Origin: Bdellovibrionia bacterium
GTDB lineage: Bacteria > Bdellovibrionota > Bdellovibrionia > Bdellovibrionales > JAUICD01
Reading direction: 5' to 3'
NCBI GenBank assembly: GCA_030427965.1
Contig: JAUICD010000029.1
Span: forward strand, 1 to 41,166
Length of the DNA: 41,166 nucleotides
Shown here: positions 1-8,037 of the stretch, piece after piece
Layout of the letters: each line of letters opens with the position of its first letter
How positions within the stretch are numbered: position 1 is the stretch's first letter
Position numbers and translations under genes: made by a program
The notes under the pieces: generated by a model
Databases searched by the model: none
Told to the model about the DNA's origin: nothing
What the model saw: the letters and a program-made list of their open reading frames with translations, nothing else

Positions 1-899
1 ACCATTGTTGATGGGAGGTCGACAATCGAACTGAAAGTGTTGCCCATAAAATCGCGGCTGACGAGTGGAGCAGACTCACAAGTCATAATCCCTTTCATCT
101 GGTTTTTTGAAGCTTCAAGAAGAGTTTCGTTAATGGATTGGATAGAAACCGGCTTTCCTGTATTTGCGACAAAATCCACAACGCTTACGTTTGGTGTTGG
201 GACACGTATTGAAATTCCATCAATCTTTCCATTGAGGGTTGGAATGACTTTTCCAACTGCAATTGCAGCTCCTGTTGTTGTGGGAATCATGGACTCTGCA
301 GCAGAACGTGCGCGTCTGAGATCTTTGTGTCCACCATCAAGTAGTCGTTGATCGTTTGTATAGCTATGTATGGTTGTCATGAAGCCATTTTTGATTTCAA
401 AATTCTCATGAAGAACCTTGGCAAGTGGAGCAAGGCAATTTGTGGTGCAAGAGGCATTGCTAATAATTTTGTGACTGTCGGGGTTATAGTCTGTATGATT
501 GACGCCGTAAACTGCCGTAAAGTCGGCTCCTTCTGCTGGTGCGGAAACAAGAACTCGTTTTACACTTCCACGCAAATGCTTTTGAAAATCCTCTTTCTTT
601 TTAAAGGCGCCAGTACAGTCCAATACAACATCGACTTCCCATTTGTCCCAAGGGACTTCTTCTGGATTTTTTGTTTGTGAAACAGGAATTTCCTTGCCAT
701 CTACAACAAGGCTCGTTTCTGTTGAGCTGATATCATTCTCAAGAGTTCCATGAGATGAATCATATTTTAGTAAGTGAGCCATTGTAGAGTTTGGTGCCAT
801 ATCATTTACGCCAACGATATCTAAATGTTTAAAGCCTGCTCGAAATGCAATTCTACCAATTCTTCCAAAACCATTGATACCCACTCTGATACGACTCAA
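1..899 (-). CDS. gap: glyceraldehyde-3-phosphate dehydrogenase (3' end outside window)
   Basis: Cytosolic glycolytic enzyme that converts glyceraldehyde-3-phosphate, NAD and phosphate to 1,3-bisphosphoglycerate. About 299 residues are visible. The left edge cuts off roughly the last 35, judged from the usual length of about 335. The N-terminal Rossmann motif GINGFGRIGR is at residues 7-16, the acidic residue of VND (Asp33) fits NAD preference, the catalytic Cys151 lies in NASCTTNC, and the partner His is about residue 178. The start is inferred to be TTG at 899, because an AGGAG Shine-Dalgarno lies about 8 bases upstream and no in-frame ATG precedes the Rossmann strand. It follows the aldehyde dehydrogenase on the same strand after a gap of about 130 bases, so it may have its own promoter; I saw no convincing -35/-10 pair there. 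The family call is certain; the start is likely. Confidence 0.96.
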   Translation of the reverse strand, partial: MSRIRVGINGFGRIGRIAFRAGFKHLDIVGVNDMAPNSTMAHLLKYDSSHGTLENDISSTETSLVVDGKEIPVSQTKNPEEVPWDKWEVDVVLDCTGAFKKKEDFQKHLRGSVKRVLVSAPAEGADFTAVYGVNHTDYNPDSHKIISNASCTTNCLAPLAKVLHENFEIKNGFMTTIHSYTNDQRLLDGGHKDLRRARSAAESMIPTTTGAAIAVGKVIPTLNGKIDGISIRVPTPNVSVVDFVANTGKPVSIQSINETLLEASKNQMKGIMTCESAPLVSRDFMGNTFSSIVDLPSTM

Positions 900-1029
900 A
901 TCAATCTCTCCTGTTAGGAATTCCAGATGGCAGAAAATTAGGACTAAGTGACTTAAAATGCAACTCGAGGGTGTAGAACTTCAGAGGAGTAACGCTCCTT
1001 GCCAACTATCTCATTCTCAACAACCCCTA

Positions 1030-2385
1030 TTATCCGAGGTGATAGGCTTTTGGTTGAAGGAAGGTTTGAATTCCGATTTCAGAGAGAGTCGACCCAATTC
1101 CGCTATTTCCTCTTCCACTCCAAGGAAGCTTGGGATTAACACGATCACAGCAGTTCCAAAAAACAGAGCCACTTTGGAACTCTTTCATAAGTTTGAGAGC
1201 GCGGCGTTGGTTTTTTGTGTAAACAGAGGAGGTGAGTCCGTAGGTTGTGTCATTCATTTTTTCAATGGCTTCGCTGTCGCTCTTTACGGACTGTATTCCG
1301 ATGATGGGGCCAAAGCTTTCATCTCGCATGATTTTCATTCCATGATTTGTTTGAGACAAAACTGTGGGTTGAAAATAATTTCCAGTACCTGTTTGAGGCT
1401 TACCTCCGGTTTCAAGTCGCGCGCCTTTCTCAAGTGCATCATTGACTTGATCCATGAGAACTCCGATTTGAGCACGTCTGGTGAGTGGCCCAATGTATGT
1501 ATTGGGATTTGTAGGGTCTCCAATCCGGAAACCTTTCACGACGTCAACAAATTCACGAACGAACTCCCTGTGAATGTTTTTGTGCACATAAATTCTTTCA
1601 ACAGAACAACAGCTTTGTCCTGTGTTGTAAAAAGTTCCATCGGCAACAGCCTCTGCTACCTTCTGTACATCGACATCCTCTGTGACATAGACAGGGTCTT
1701 TTCCCCCAAGTTCCATTTGGACTTTGATCATACGATGTGAAAGTGCTTGGTTGATCTTTGCGCCAGTGGGATAGGAGCCTGTAAAAAACAATCCATCAAT
1801 AGGTTCTTCAAGTAAAGAGGCTCCGACTTCACCTGTACCAATCAAAAGTTGAAAAATAGAACTTGGTATTCCAGACTTCCTGAGGAGGCGAGAGATGTGT
1901 TGCCCTGTGAGTGTTGCAAACTCAGAGGGTTTGTAAAGGACGGCGTTTCCAGTTAAAAGGGCTGGTATAAAAACATTGCTCCCAACAAAGTAAGGGTAGT
2001 TCCAGGCTGATATATTTCCAACAACTCCAAGTGGCTCCCATTCAAGAATTTCACTTTTTGAATACACGGTTTTTTTCATAACATCTTCAAAGTGATTCAA
2101 AAAATAATTAATACGGTGAACAGTGCCTTTGATTTCATTCAAAGACTGGGAGATGGGTTTGCCAACTTCTTTTGTTAGGGTTTTTGCAAGCTTTGCTTTT
2201 TCTAAGTCTAAGTTTTTGTTGAAAGCTTTTATGATGCGTTTTCTCTCTGAAAGTTTGGTTTCTTTCCAATGTCGTTGAGATTTTTTGGCCTTACTAAAGG
2301 CGCGAGCAATGTCACTTTGACTTGTTTGTTGAAGTGTTTTTATAACTTGTCCATTTGCGGGGTTTGCAATTGTGAGTTCATTCAT
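1030..2385 (-). CDS. NAD(P)-dependent aldehyde dehydrogenase
   Basis: Oxidises an aldehyde to a carboxylate. The 451 residues span the whole ALDH fold, slightly shorter than the usual 480-500. Visible landmarks are the oxyanion Asn129 in SAWNYP, cofactor Lys152 in YKPSE, FTGSYPTG around 201-208, general-base Glu225 in ELGGK, and the nucleophile Cys259 in NTGQSCC, followed by a second Cys260. The doubled cysteine with the following VERIYVH recalls the MSC7/ALDH22-like subgroup, whose substrates are poorly known. The ATG overlaps the end of the preceding gamma-glutamyl hydrolase gene by 8 bases and has GAGG about 7 bases upstream, so it is the last gene of a polycistronic run. The context (glutamate ligase, alcohol dehydrogenase, gamma-glutamyl hydrolase) suggests a gamma-glutamyl aldehyde as substrate. 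Succinate-semialdehyde or another aldehyde remains possible. Confidence 0.93.
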   Translation of the reverse strand: MNELTIANPANGQVIKTLQQTSQSDIARAFSKAKKSQRHWKETKLSERKRIIKAFNKNLDLEKAKLAKTLTKEVGKPISQSLNEIKGTVHRINYFLNHFEDVMKKTVYSKSEILEWEPLGVVGNISAWNYPYFVGSNVFIPALLTGNAVLYKPSEFATLTGQHISRLLRKSGIPSSIFQLLIGTGEVGASLLEEPIDGLFFTGSYPTGAKINQALSHRMIKVQMELGGKDPVYVTEDVDVQKVAEAVADGTFYNTGQSCCSVERIYVHKNIHREFVREFVDVVKGFRIGDPTNPNTYIGPLTRRAQIGVLMDQVNDALEKGARLETGGKPQTGTGNYFQPTVLSQTNHGMKIMRDESFGPIIGIQSVKSDSEAIEKMNDTTYGLTSSVYTKNQRRALKLMKEFQSGSVFWNCCDRVNPKLPWSGRGNSGIGSTLSEIGIQTFLQPKAYHLG

Positions 2386-3151
2386 TGTGTGACCTCGAGT
2401 TGTCGTTGGTGGTTCGGCACCAATCTAAAAAATACCGAATGAGTGTTTTTGCACTTAAAAGATCTTTTTCATCATTTTGGAACTCAGGGTGCCATTGAAT
2501 AGCAAAAAGTTTCTCATTGTCTATATTGGAAGAGGAGATGGCTTCAATGATACCATCTGGAGCTCTTGCATCAACGACCAGTCCCGGAGCAAGGTCTTTA
2601 ACACTCTGATGATGGATGGAGTTGACTCTTCCTTGATTGATATCAAAAATCTTCTCTATCAATGATCCGTTTTCAATAGAGATATCGTGAAAGTTTTGAT
2701 CATAAATATCCCAATTGCGATGATTGAGTTTGTCTTTCAATTGAGTTTCAATATCTTGATAAAGTGTTCCGCCCAGTGCAACGTTGAGAATCTGAAGGCC
2801 TCGACATATTCCAAGAATGGGCTTCCTGTTCTTTATAAACTCATGGATAAGCTCAATTTCATATTGATCTCTTTCAAAGTCCCCAACCCACTTGGGATCA
2901 ATGGGCTCTTCATTGTAAGATTCTGGAGAAACATCTGAGCCGCCTTGAAGAAGAAGGCCATCTAGGTCGTTTGTGAGATCTGAAACATGGATTTTGCCAA
3001 ATGCTCTTGGGAGAATAACTGGAATCGCTCCTTCTTTCATCAAGTATTGAAGCATGCTCTCTTCTGAATAGAGAAGGGTTTTTCCTTTAAATATAGGGCG
3101 AGTTGGATCTGAATGAAAGAAGCAGCCTGAAACTCCAATTTTAAGGAACAT
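2378..3151 (-). CDS. class I glutamine amidotransferase-like gamma-glutamyl hydrolase (PuuD/peptidase C26 family)
   Basis: Cytosolic hydrolase expected to cleave a gamma-glutamyl amide, releasing glutamate and an amino compound; PuuD itself acts on gamma-glutamyl-GABA. The protein has 257 residues, normal for the family. The glycine-rich LLQGGSDVSP (about 67-76), the nucleophile elbow GICRG with Cys116, and the catalytic His221 and Glu223 in QWHPEF complete the triad. No synthase domain is attached and no biosynthetic partner lies nearby, which argues against a biosynthetic amidotransferase. Its ATG overlaps the stop of the alcohol dehydrogenase (TGATG) and its 3' end overlaps the aldehyde dehydrogenase. 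The family assignment is firm. The exact gamma-glutamyl substrate is inferred only from the neighbours. Confidence 0.9.
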   Translation of the reverse strand: MFLKIGVSGCFFHSDPTRPIFKGKTLLYSEESMLQYLMKEGAIPVILPRAFGKIHVSDLTNDLDGLLLQGGSDVSPESYNEEPIDPKWVGDFERDQYEIELIHEFIKNRKPILGICRGLQILNVALGGTLYQDIETQLKDKLNHRNWDIYDQNFHDISIENGSLIEKIFDINQGRVNSIHHQSVKDLAPGLVVDARAPDGIIEAISSSNIDNEKLFAIQWHPEFQNDEKDLLSAKTLIRYFLDWCRTTNDNSRSHNE

Positions 3152-4320
3152 CAGAGTTTTCCATTCAAAGCTTTTTTAAACAAACTCTCAAAATCCTTTT
3201 GGGTCACTTTTCTGGGATTGAGCGGGTGACAGACATCTAACCATGCATAGTGAACCAAATCCTTGAGCTGAGAGTCTTTGACTCCAATCTCTCTTAAGTT
3301 TTTGGGAACATCCATCTTCTTTTTGAGTTTTGAAAGCCAATCAACAAACCCTTTGGAATTGCATTCTTTTAGTTCAGCCGCTTGTGCCATTCGTTTAAAA
3401 GCTTTTGTATTTCCTTTGGCATTGAACTTCATGCAATATGGAAGAAGTATACCATTGGCTAAGCCATGGTGAGTGTCGCAGACAGTGGAGAGAGCATGAG
3501 CACAACTGTGGTTGACTCCAAGTCCCTTTTGAAAAGCAACAGCTCCCATCATGGAAGCTTCAAGCATCATTTGACGGGCGTAGATGTGTTCCTTGTTCTT
3601 TCCAACGTTTGCTTTTGCAAACTTATAAGCAGAAAATAGATTTTGAGAGACAAGATGAATCCCTTCTAATGCAATTCCTGAACACATCGGTTGATGCCCT
3701 TTTGCAAGAAAAGCTTCGACTAAGTGGGTAAGAGCATCAAGTCCTGTAAAGGCTGTAATATGAGAAGGCAGTCCCAACGTGAGTTCGGCATCTAATATAA
3801 CATATTGTGGAAGAAGTTTTGGAGAAAAAATGATTCTCTTTCTATGTGTTTCATCCTCTGAAATTACAGCACTTCGTCCGACTTCACTTCCAGTTCCTGC
3901 AGTTGTTGGGATTGCAACAATCGGAGGAACTTCGAAATCAAGAGTCTTTGCTCCCTCCACATCTTCGTAAGCAAAGAGGTCTTCGTGATGGTGAATGACT
4001 GCGGCAATGGCTTTGGCAACGTCCATGGGAGCTCCGCCGCCAAAGGCAATAATGCCGTCACAACTTCCTTTAAGGAAGGCCAACTTTCCTTTCTCAACAT
4101 GTGACTTTATTGGATTTCCCTTAAAGTCACTGTATGTGAAACTTGGGATATTGCTCTTTTTTAATAATCTTTCTAAAGCTTTGTAAGGCTTGAGTTGAGC
4201 TAAACTTGAATCAGTCACAATCAATGGTCTTTTGATATCACTACTCAACAGGTGCTGGGAAAGGCTCTGAAGAGAGCCGGGTGCTGACTGGATTGGTGTT
4301 GGGAAATTGAATTGGCTCAT
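3151..4320 (-). CDS. iron-containing (group III) alcohol dehydrogenase
   Basis: NAD(P)-dependent alcohol/aldehyde oxidoreductase of 389 residues, the usual length. The nucleotide-binding FGGGAPMDVAKA is at about 93-104, with Ala replacing the common Ser of GGGS. IPTTAGTGSE (137-146) is the phosphate/ribose region. The metal ligands are visible as Asp195 and His199 in TGLDALTHL, His271 in GVNHSCAH and His285 in THHG; the 14-residue spacing between the last two matches FucO. It directly abuts the glutamate-ligase gene upstream and overlaps the gamma-glutamyl hydrolase gene downstream, so all are probably co-translated. In context it would oxidise a gamma-glutamylated amino alcohol to the aldehyde used by the aldehyde dehydrogenase. 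Roles in 4-hydroxybutyrate or simple alcohol metabolism cannot be excluded. Confidence 0.94.
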   Translation of the reverse strand: MSQFNFPTPIQSAPGSLQSLSQHLLSSDIKRPLIVTDSSLAQLKPYKALERLLKKSNIPSFTYSDFKGNPIKSHVEKGKLAFLKGSCDGIIAFGGGAPMDVAKAIAAVIHHHEDLFAYEDVEGAKTLDFEVPPIVAIPTTAGTGSEVGRSAVISEDETHRKRIIFSPKLLPQYVILDAELTLGLPSHITAFTGLDALTHLVEAFLAKGHQPMCSGIALEGIHLVSQNLFSAYKFAKANVGKNKEHIYARQMMLEASMMGAVAFQKGLGVNHSCAHALSTVCDTHHGLANGILLPYCMKFNAKGNTKAFKRMAQAAELKECNSKGFVDWLSKLKKKMDVPKNLREIGVKDSQLKDLVHYAWLDVCHPLNPRKVTQKDFESLFKKALNGKL

Positions 4321-5565
4321 TTAAATATGTATCTCCAGTTGCTTGATCAATTGTTTTGTTCCCCCTTCCTTAAACCATAAAGAAGCTCGCGAAGCGGGGG
4401 TTGTTTTAGAATTTATATCCTTTTGGACGGGAGAGATCAAAACTTCTTCACCAAAGGATCGTGATTTTAGACCTTTATAAGAAATTTCATAAAGATCTTC
4501 CCAAAAGTGTTTGGGTACAATTTCGATTTGAAATGGTGTTTGAATGATTTGATCCGAGTTGAGGTAAATGCTCTTATAATTGCCAACGGAATTGAGAAGT
4601 TTGGTGAGTTCTTGGTGGTTTTCAGATAGTCCTACGTAAAAAGAAGTCGCACACATCTGTCTGTTCCAGGGTTGTTGGCAAATCGGGCGAAATTCAAGTG
4701 TTCCGTGCACTGATCTGGGACGGGTGCTATTCCAAACATAGTGTTCATGTTTCAAAAAATCTTGAAAATCTGTGTTTTGAATTGAAGAAAAGGTTTTGTT
4801 GACAACAGTGGGAGAGCCTTTCTTGTTCACAAAAATGCAAGTCATATTTGAAAGATGGTTGAGATAGTCATCAAGGCTACTAAATTCTCGATTTGCCATT
4901 CCATGACGGTTTTCTGACATCAAAATTTTCTTTTTGAACTCTTCTCTTGAACTGGTAAATCCAGTGTCTTGACTCTCTCGGCAAGGAGAGTTTGCAAAAA
5001 GCCCAACTAAAAAAGGTGTTGCTTTGTGAAAGAGGTTGGTCAGTGGAATAATTTCTTTTCTTAAAACACTGATATGTGTTTGATCACTTGCGGAAACCGC
5101 AAATTCATTCCAAAGAGGTCCCAGTACTTGACGTAAAACTTTATAGCGCTGTTTAGGTGTCATCAGTTTGTCTTCTATTGGAGACACAGGTTGCGTCCCA
5201 TAGCCGAGAACTTTTGCACCAAGTTGATTTGTCGACCGGAGTATGGATGTCATTGCGGTTTCAAAGATTTCCTTGATCTCAAAGAGACTTTCTGTGGGGC
5301 GTGAGACAATTTCAATTGTTCCAATGCCGACTTCTCGTAAAATCATAAAATCGCGACACTCAACTCCTACAAGTAATTCATTTTTTTCTCCCTCAAAGCT
5401 TGGTGCAAAATCCTCCTTGAGGTTTTCAAAAACAGGGGAGACATCAAAAGCATTTCCCTCAGTGTCAACAACGGGGTATTCTCCTTCGCGTCCAACTGTT
5501 CGATGGCCTTTTTGCTCTAAAGGAAATCCATGTTCAAATTTTTTTTTCCAAGGTGAAAGGATCAT
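4321..5565 (-). CDS. glutamate--amine/cysteine ligase-like protein (GCS2 superfamily)
   Basis: ATP-dependent ligase of the glutamate-cysteine ligase family 2 fold (which includes plant-type GSH1, EgtA and YbdK-like carboxylate-amine ligases). The fold joins the gamma-carboxylate of glutamate to an amine. The protein has 414 residues. Visible motifs are GREGEYP at 25-31 (metal/nucleotide acidic residues), a GTIEIVSRP strand at 82-90, GYGTQPVSP at 121-129, SDQTHIS around 160-166 in place of the common H-x-H, ANSPCR at 191-196, and TLEFRPICQQPW at 289-300. ATGA overlap with the preceding HAD gene and direct abutment to the alcohol dehydrogenase show co-translation. No gshB-like gene is near, so a glutathione role is not supported by context. 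A gamma-glutamyl amide made here would suit the downstream hydrolase. Substrate specificity is unknown. Confidence 0.85.
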   Translation of the reverse strand: MILSPWKKKFEHGFPLEQKGHRTVGREGEYPVVDTEGNAFDVSPVFENLKEDFAPSFEGEKNELLVGVECRDFMILREVGIGTIEIVSRPTESLFEIKEIFETAMTSILRSTNQLGAKVLGYGTQPVSPIEDKLMTPKQRYKVLRQVLGPLWNEFAVSASDQTHISVLRKEIIPLTNLFHKATPFLVGLFANSPCRESQDTGFTSSREEFKKKILMSENRHGMANREFSSLDDYLNHLSNMTCIFVNKKGSPTVVNKTFSSIQNTDFQDFLKHEHYVWNSTRPRSVHGTLEFRPICQQPWNRQMCATSFYVGLSENHQELTKLLNSVGNYKSIYLNSDQIIQTPFQIEIVPKHFWEDLYEISYKGLKSRSFGEEVLISPVQKDINSKTTPASRASLWFKEGGTKQLIKQLEIHI

Positions 5566-6308
5566 ATGTTTTTCTCTAAGAGGTGGATAAACTGGGAATA
5601 GTTATCAAAGTGAAAGTTGGCTTGGGATTTTCTTGGATCGATTCGTTTTTGGCTGGCAAGACAAAGAGCGCTTTTTGAGCCAAATCTTTGAGCTCCAAAG
5701 ATGTCCTTTTCTTCACGATCTCCGACATGTAAAAGTGTGTTTGGTTCTATTTCAAAATCTTCGATGGTTTTTTGAAAAACCACTTGGGAGGGCTTTGACG
5801 CGCCAATTTCATCTGAAAATACAAGTGAGTCAAAGAGTTCAAGTGCACCCCAGGCATCTAAGATTTTTCTTAAACCGCGACCTGGAGTGTAAATCGTGTC
5901 AGAGATAATTCCCAATTTGTATTGTGATTTGAGGTCATGAAGAACTTCTAAAACTCCAGGGATAGGATCTGGAGGGGTGTCGACTTCTAGGGACTCAAAC
6001 TCTTCAATCAATTCTATTGAAGGTGAAGAGGGGACACCTAGAATTTGAAATGTGCGCGACAATCGCTCTTTAACTGTCCAGGTCTTCATTTCACTGGTCC
6101 AAATGTTTTTGAATTCCAAATCACATTTTTGTATGGCTGTTTGGATGTCTGTTAAAGAAATATGAGGTTGCTTCTTTTGAAGAGAGAGGAAAAGTCGGCT
6201 CTCTCGAAACTTTCTTTTGGAGGGAAGTCCGTATTCTTTTCGTTTTTCTTCGTCTGAGTCATCAATTGCAATTGTATCCCAAAAATCAAATGAGATAGCT
6301 TGTATCAT
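5562..6308 (-). CDS. HAD-superfamily hydrolase
   Basis: Probable small-molecule phosphatase or related hydrolase. It has the haloacid dehalogenase core: motif I DFWDT near the N-terminus with the nucleophilic first Asp (the second, usually acidic, position is Asp in WDT), motif II GIISDT, motif III Lys in SKPS, and motif IV VGDREEKDIFGA with its acidic pair. A helical cap of about 90 residues lies between motifs I and II. I place the start at ATG 6308, which overlaps the tatD stop by 4 bases; a GTG at 6314 in the same frame is an alternative. It sits directly before the glutamate-ligase gene with an ATGA overlap, so it could dephosphorylate a substrate of that cassette, for example an amino-alcohol phosphate, but this is conjecture. 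Confidence 0.87.
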   Translation of the reverse strand: MIQAISFDFWDTIAIDDSDEEKRKEYGLPSKRKFRESRLFLSLQKKQPHISLTDIQTAIQKCDLEFKNIWTSEMKTWTVKERLSRTFQILGVPSSPSIELIEEFESLEVDTPPDPIPGVLEVLHDLKSQYKLGIISDTIYTPGRGLRKILDAWGALELFDSLVFSDEIGASKPSQVVFQKTIEDFEIEPNTLLHVGDREEKDIFGAQRFGSKSALCLASQKRIDPRKSQANFHFDNYSQFIHLLEKNI

Positions 6309-7078
6309 TGCCACTCAATCTTTGTGAAGGTATTGAGGGCGTTTTCTTTCATTTGTTTTTGAAACTCTAAAAGATCAATTCCCAAAAAAGAGGCCATGAA
6401 CTCTCCGACATGACGTACGTACCCTGGGGTGTTTTTTTGACCTCGAAGTGGAACAGGTGTGAGAAAGGGAGAGTCTGTTTCGACATGCATCCGGTCTAGA
6501 GGTACGGCTTTGGCAGTTTCTCTGAGATCTTCGGCATTTTTAAAGGTGACAATGCCGCTTAAAGAAATATTGAGTCCTAAGTTCAATGCATTTTCAGCAA
6601 GCCAAGGAGAGCCTGTGAAACAATGGATGTTGCCTTTTATCTGGCCTCCGAATTCTTTCAGTATATCGACAGTGTCTTTTTCTGCATCTCGGGTATGTAT
6701 TTGGACGGGAAGTTGTAGATCTTGGGCCAATTGAAGTTGACGTCGAAAGACATTCTTTTGGATATCTTTTGGAGAGTGTTCATAAAAATAATCCAGCCCA
6801 ATTTCGGCTACAGCAATAACTTCTTTTTTTGTTACGTTTTCTCGAATAAAAGCTTCAACATCATCGCTGTATGTTTTGGCCTCATGTGGATGAACGCCAA
6901 GTGTGCAGTGAACAATGGGGTGGTATTTGAGAGCAAAGTCCAAAACTTTTGGATGATCTTCAGGACAAGTCCCAATTGTAACAAGTCGCTCAACATCATT
7001 TTCTTTTGCAATCTTAAGAGTTTCTGTAATGTCAGCTTCAAGCATAGGTAAGTGACAGTGAAGGTCTATCCAGGACAT
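6305..7078 (-). CDS. tatD: TatD family metal-dependent hydrolase/DNase
   Basis: Metal-dependent TIM-barrel nuclease of the TatD/YcfH family, linked to 3'-5' exonuclease activity and DNA repair. The 257 residues match the family's normal size. The N-terminal metal pair is in DLHCHLP (HxH), the bridging Glu is in AEIGLDYFY (about 93-101), later His ligands are in QIHTRD and IHCFTG, and the final Asp is in VETDSPFLTP. The start ATG overlaps the 3' end of holB by 13 bases. The order tmk-holB-tatD is widely conserved in bacteria and marks the upstream half of this operon as DNA replication and housekeeping. Confidence 0.95.
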   Translation of the reverse strand: MSWIDLHCHLPMLEADITETLKIAKENDVERLVTIGTCPEDHPKVLDFALKYHPIVHCTLGVHPHEAKTYSDDVEAFIRENVTKKEVIAVAEIGLDYFYEHSPKDIQKNVFRRQLQLAQDLQLPVQIHTRDAEKDTVDILKEFGGQIKGNIHCFTGSPWLAENALNLGLNISLSGIVTFKNAEDLRETAKAVPLDRMHVETDSPFLTPVPLRGQKNTPGYVRHVGEFMASFLGIDLLEFQKQMKENALNTFTKIEWQ

Positions 7079-8037
7079 ACGGTCTCTTTTGAAAGTTCTT
7101 TTCTTCCTGAAAGCCAGAACTCTTCCATGGAGAGGGTGCGATCAACGTGGCGTTCAATATCACGCTCCAGTTCTTTGAGGTGTAGGAACAATAAATCCAA
7201 AGAGGAATGTGAGAGTTTTTGCATCTGTTCAAAATGTGGGCGGAGATCTTTATGAATCATCTTAGTTGCATCATACTTCATGACAGCAAGATCTCGAACA
7301 AATTGTTGCAAAAGTCGAGTGATCTGAATGGCTTCGGTTTTGTCTTTGCAGACTTCTTTGATGGTTTCAAATGGGCGAGAAAGGTTTGAGTCTGTAAGTG
7401 ACATGAAAAGAGCAAGTGCCCGTTTCCTAATTTCAAGGGATTCTGGTTCTGAAAGGAAGCCGAGGCGATCCAGTCGGCCCCCAGATGCTTCGATCACCCA
7501 CTGTGGAATCTGTTCATTTGGACTCAAATCAGATTGGTCCAGAGGTCCAAAGCGAGTGACTTGAGCTCGGCTTCGAATTGTCATAAGAACAGACTGGTGA
7601 CTTGGAGCTATAAGGAAAAAATATGTTTTTTCAGGAGGCTCTTCAAGAGTTTTAAGTAGTGCATTTGCAGCTTGGTGGTTCAGTTTATTTGCATCATTAA
7701 TGATGACACACCTTGCCTGCCCCTGTGTTTTAAGCGAAGTGAAGTGAATAACATCTCGAGCTTGATCCACTTTGATTCCAGTTCCTGTGGGTTTGATAAG
7801 AAGTAGAGATTCGCTTTGCTCCTTTTCAATTCGGGTGCATGCTCCGCAGCTTCCACATGCATTTTGAGATATTTCACAAACAAGAGACTGAGCTATGGCT
7901 TTTGCAACAAGGCGTTTCCCGATTCCCTCGGGTCCAACAAAAAGTAGAGTTTGTCCAAGTTTTTCATCTTGAACGCGTTCTGAAAATCTTTTGAGTTGAA
8001 CTTTGTGTCCACGAATTTTTTCTATGATTTTAGCCAC
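7066..8037 (-). CDS. holB: DNA polymerase III delta-prime subunit (clamp loader)
   Basis: Clamp-loader subunit related to the AAA+ ATPases that works with tau/gamma and delta to load the sliding clamp. Walker A GPEGIGKR follows the first strand. A zinc-binding cysteine set is visible in CEISQNACGSCGAC, and the sensor-like LLKTLEEPP and SRAQ motifs follow. I place the start at GTG 8037, which overlaps the tmk stop by 16 bases and begins just before the helix leading to the ATPase strand. A longer in-frame ATG at 8112 would overlap tmk by 91 bases and add 25 residues with no family resemblance. With the GTG start the protein has 323 residues, normal for HolB. Confidence 0.92.
   Translation of the reverse strand: MAKIIEKIRGHKVQLKRFSERVQDEKLGQTLLFVGPEGIGKRLVAKAIAQSLVCEISQNACGSCGACTRIEKEQSESLLLIKPTGTGIKVDQARDVIHFTSLKTQGQARCVIINDANKLNHQAANALLKTLEEPPEKTYFFLIAPSHQSVLMTIRSRAQVTRFGPLDQSDLSPNEQIPQWVIEASGGRLDRLGFLSEPESLEIRKRALALFMSLTDSNLSRPFETIKEVCKDKTEAIQITRLLQQFVRDLAVMKYDATKMIHKDLRPHFEQMQKLSHSSLDLLFLHLKELERDIERHVDRTLSMEEFWLSGRKELSKETVCPG

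Noticed and set aside
348..680. 110-codon plus-strand open frame near the left edge
   Set aside because: Antisense to gap, including the active-site region; a coding shadow.
986..1000. AGGAG-5 nt-CTCCT hairpin between the aldehyde dehydrogenase and gap genes as a terminator
   Set aside because: Only a 5-bp stem and no T-run after it.
958..1740. 260-codon plus-strand open frame
   Set aside because: It lies antisense to the aldehyde dehydrogenase, whose catalytic motifs are intact on the other strand. The frame's translation has no recognisable domain and starts in the intergenic gap without a Shine-Dalgarno.
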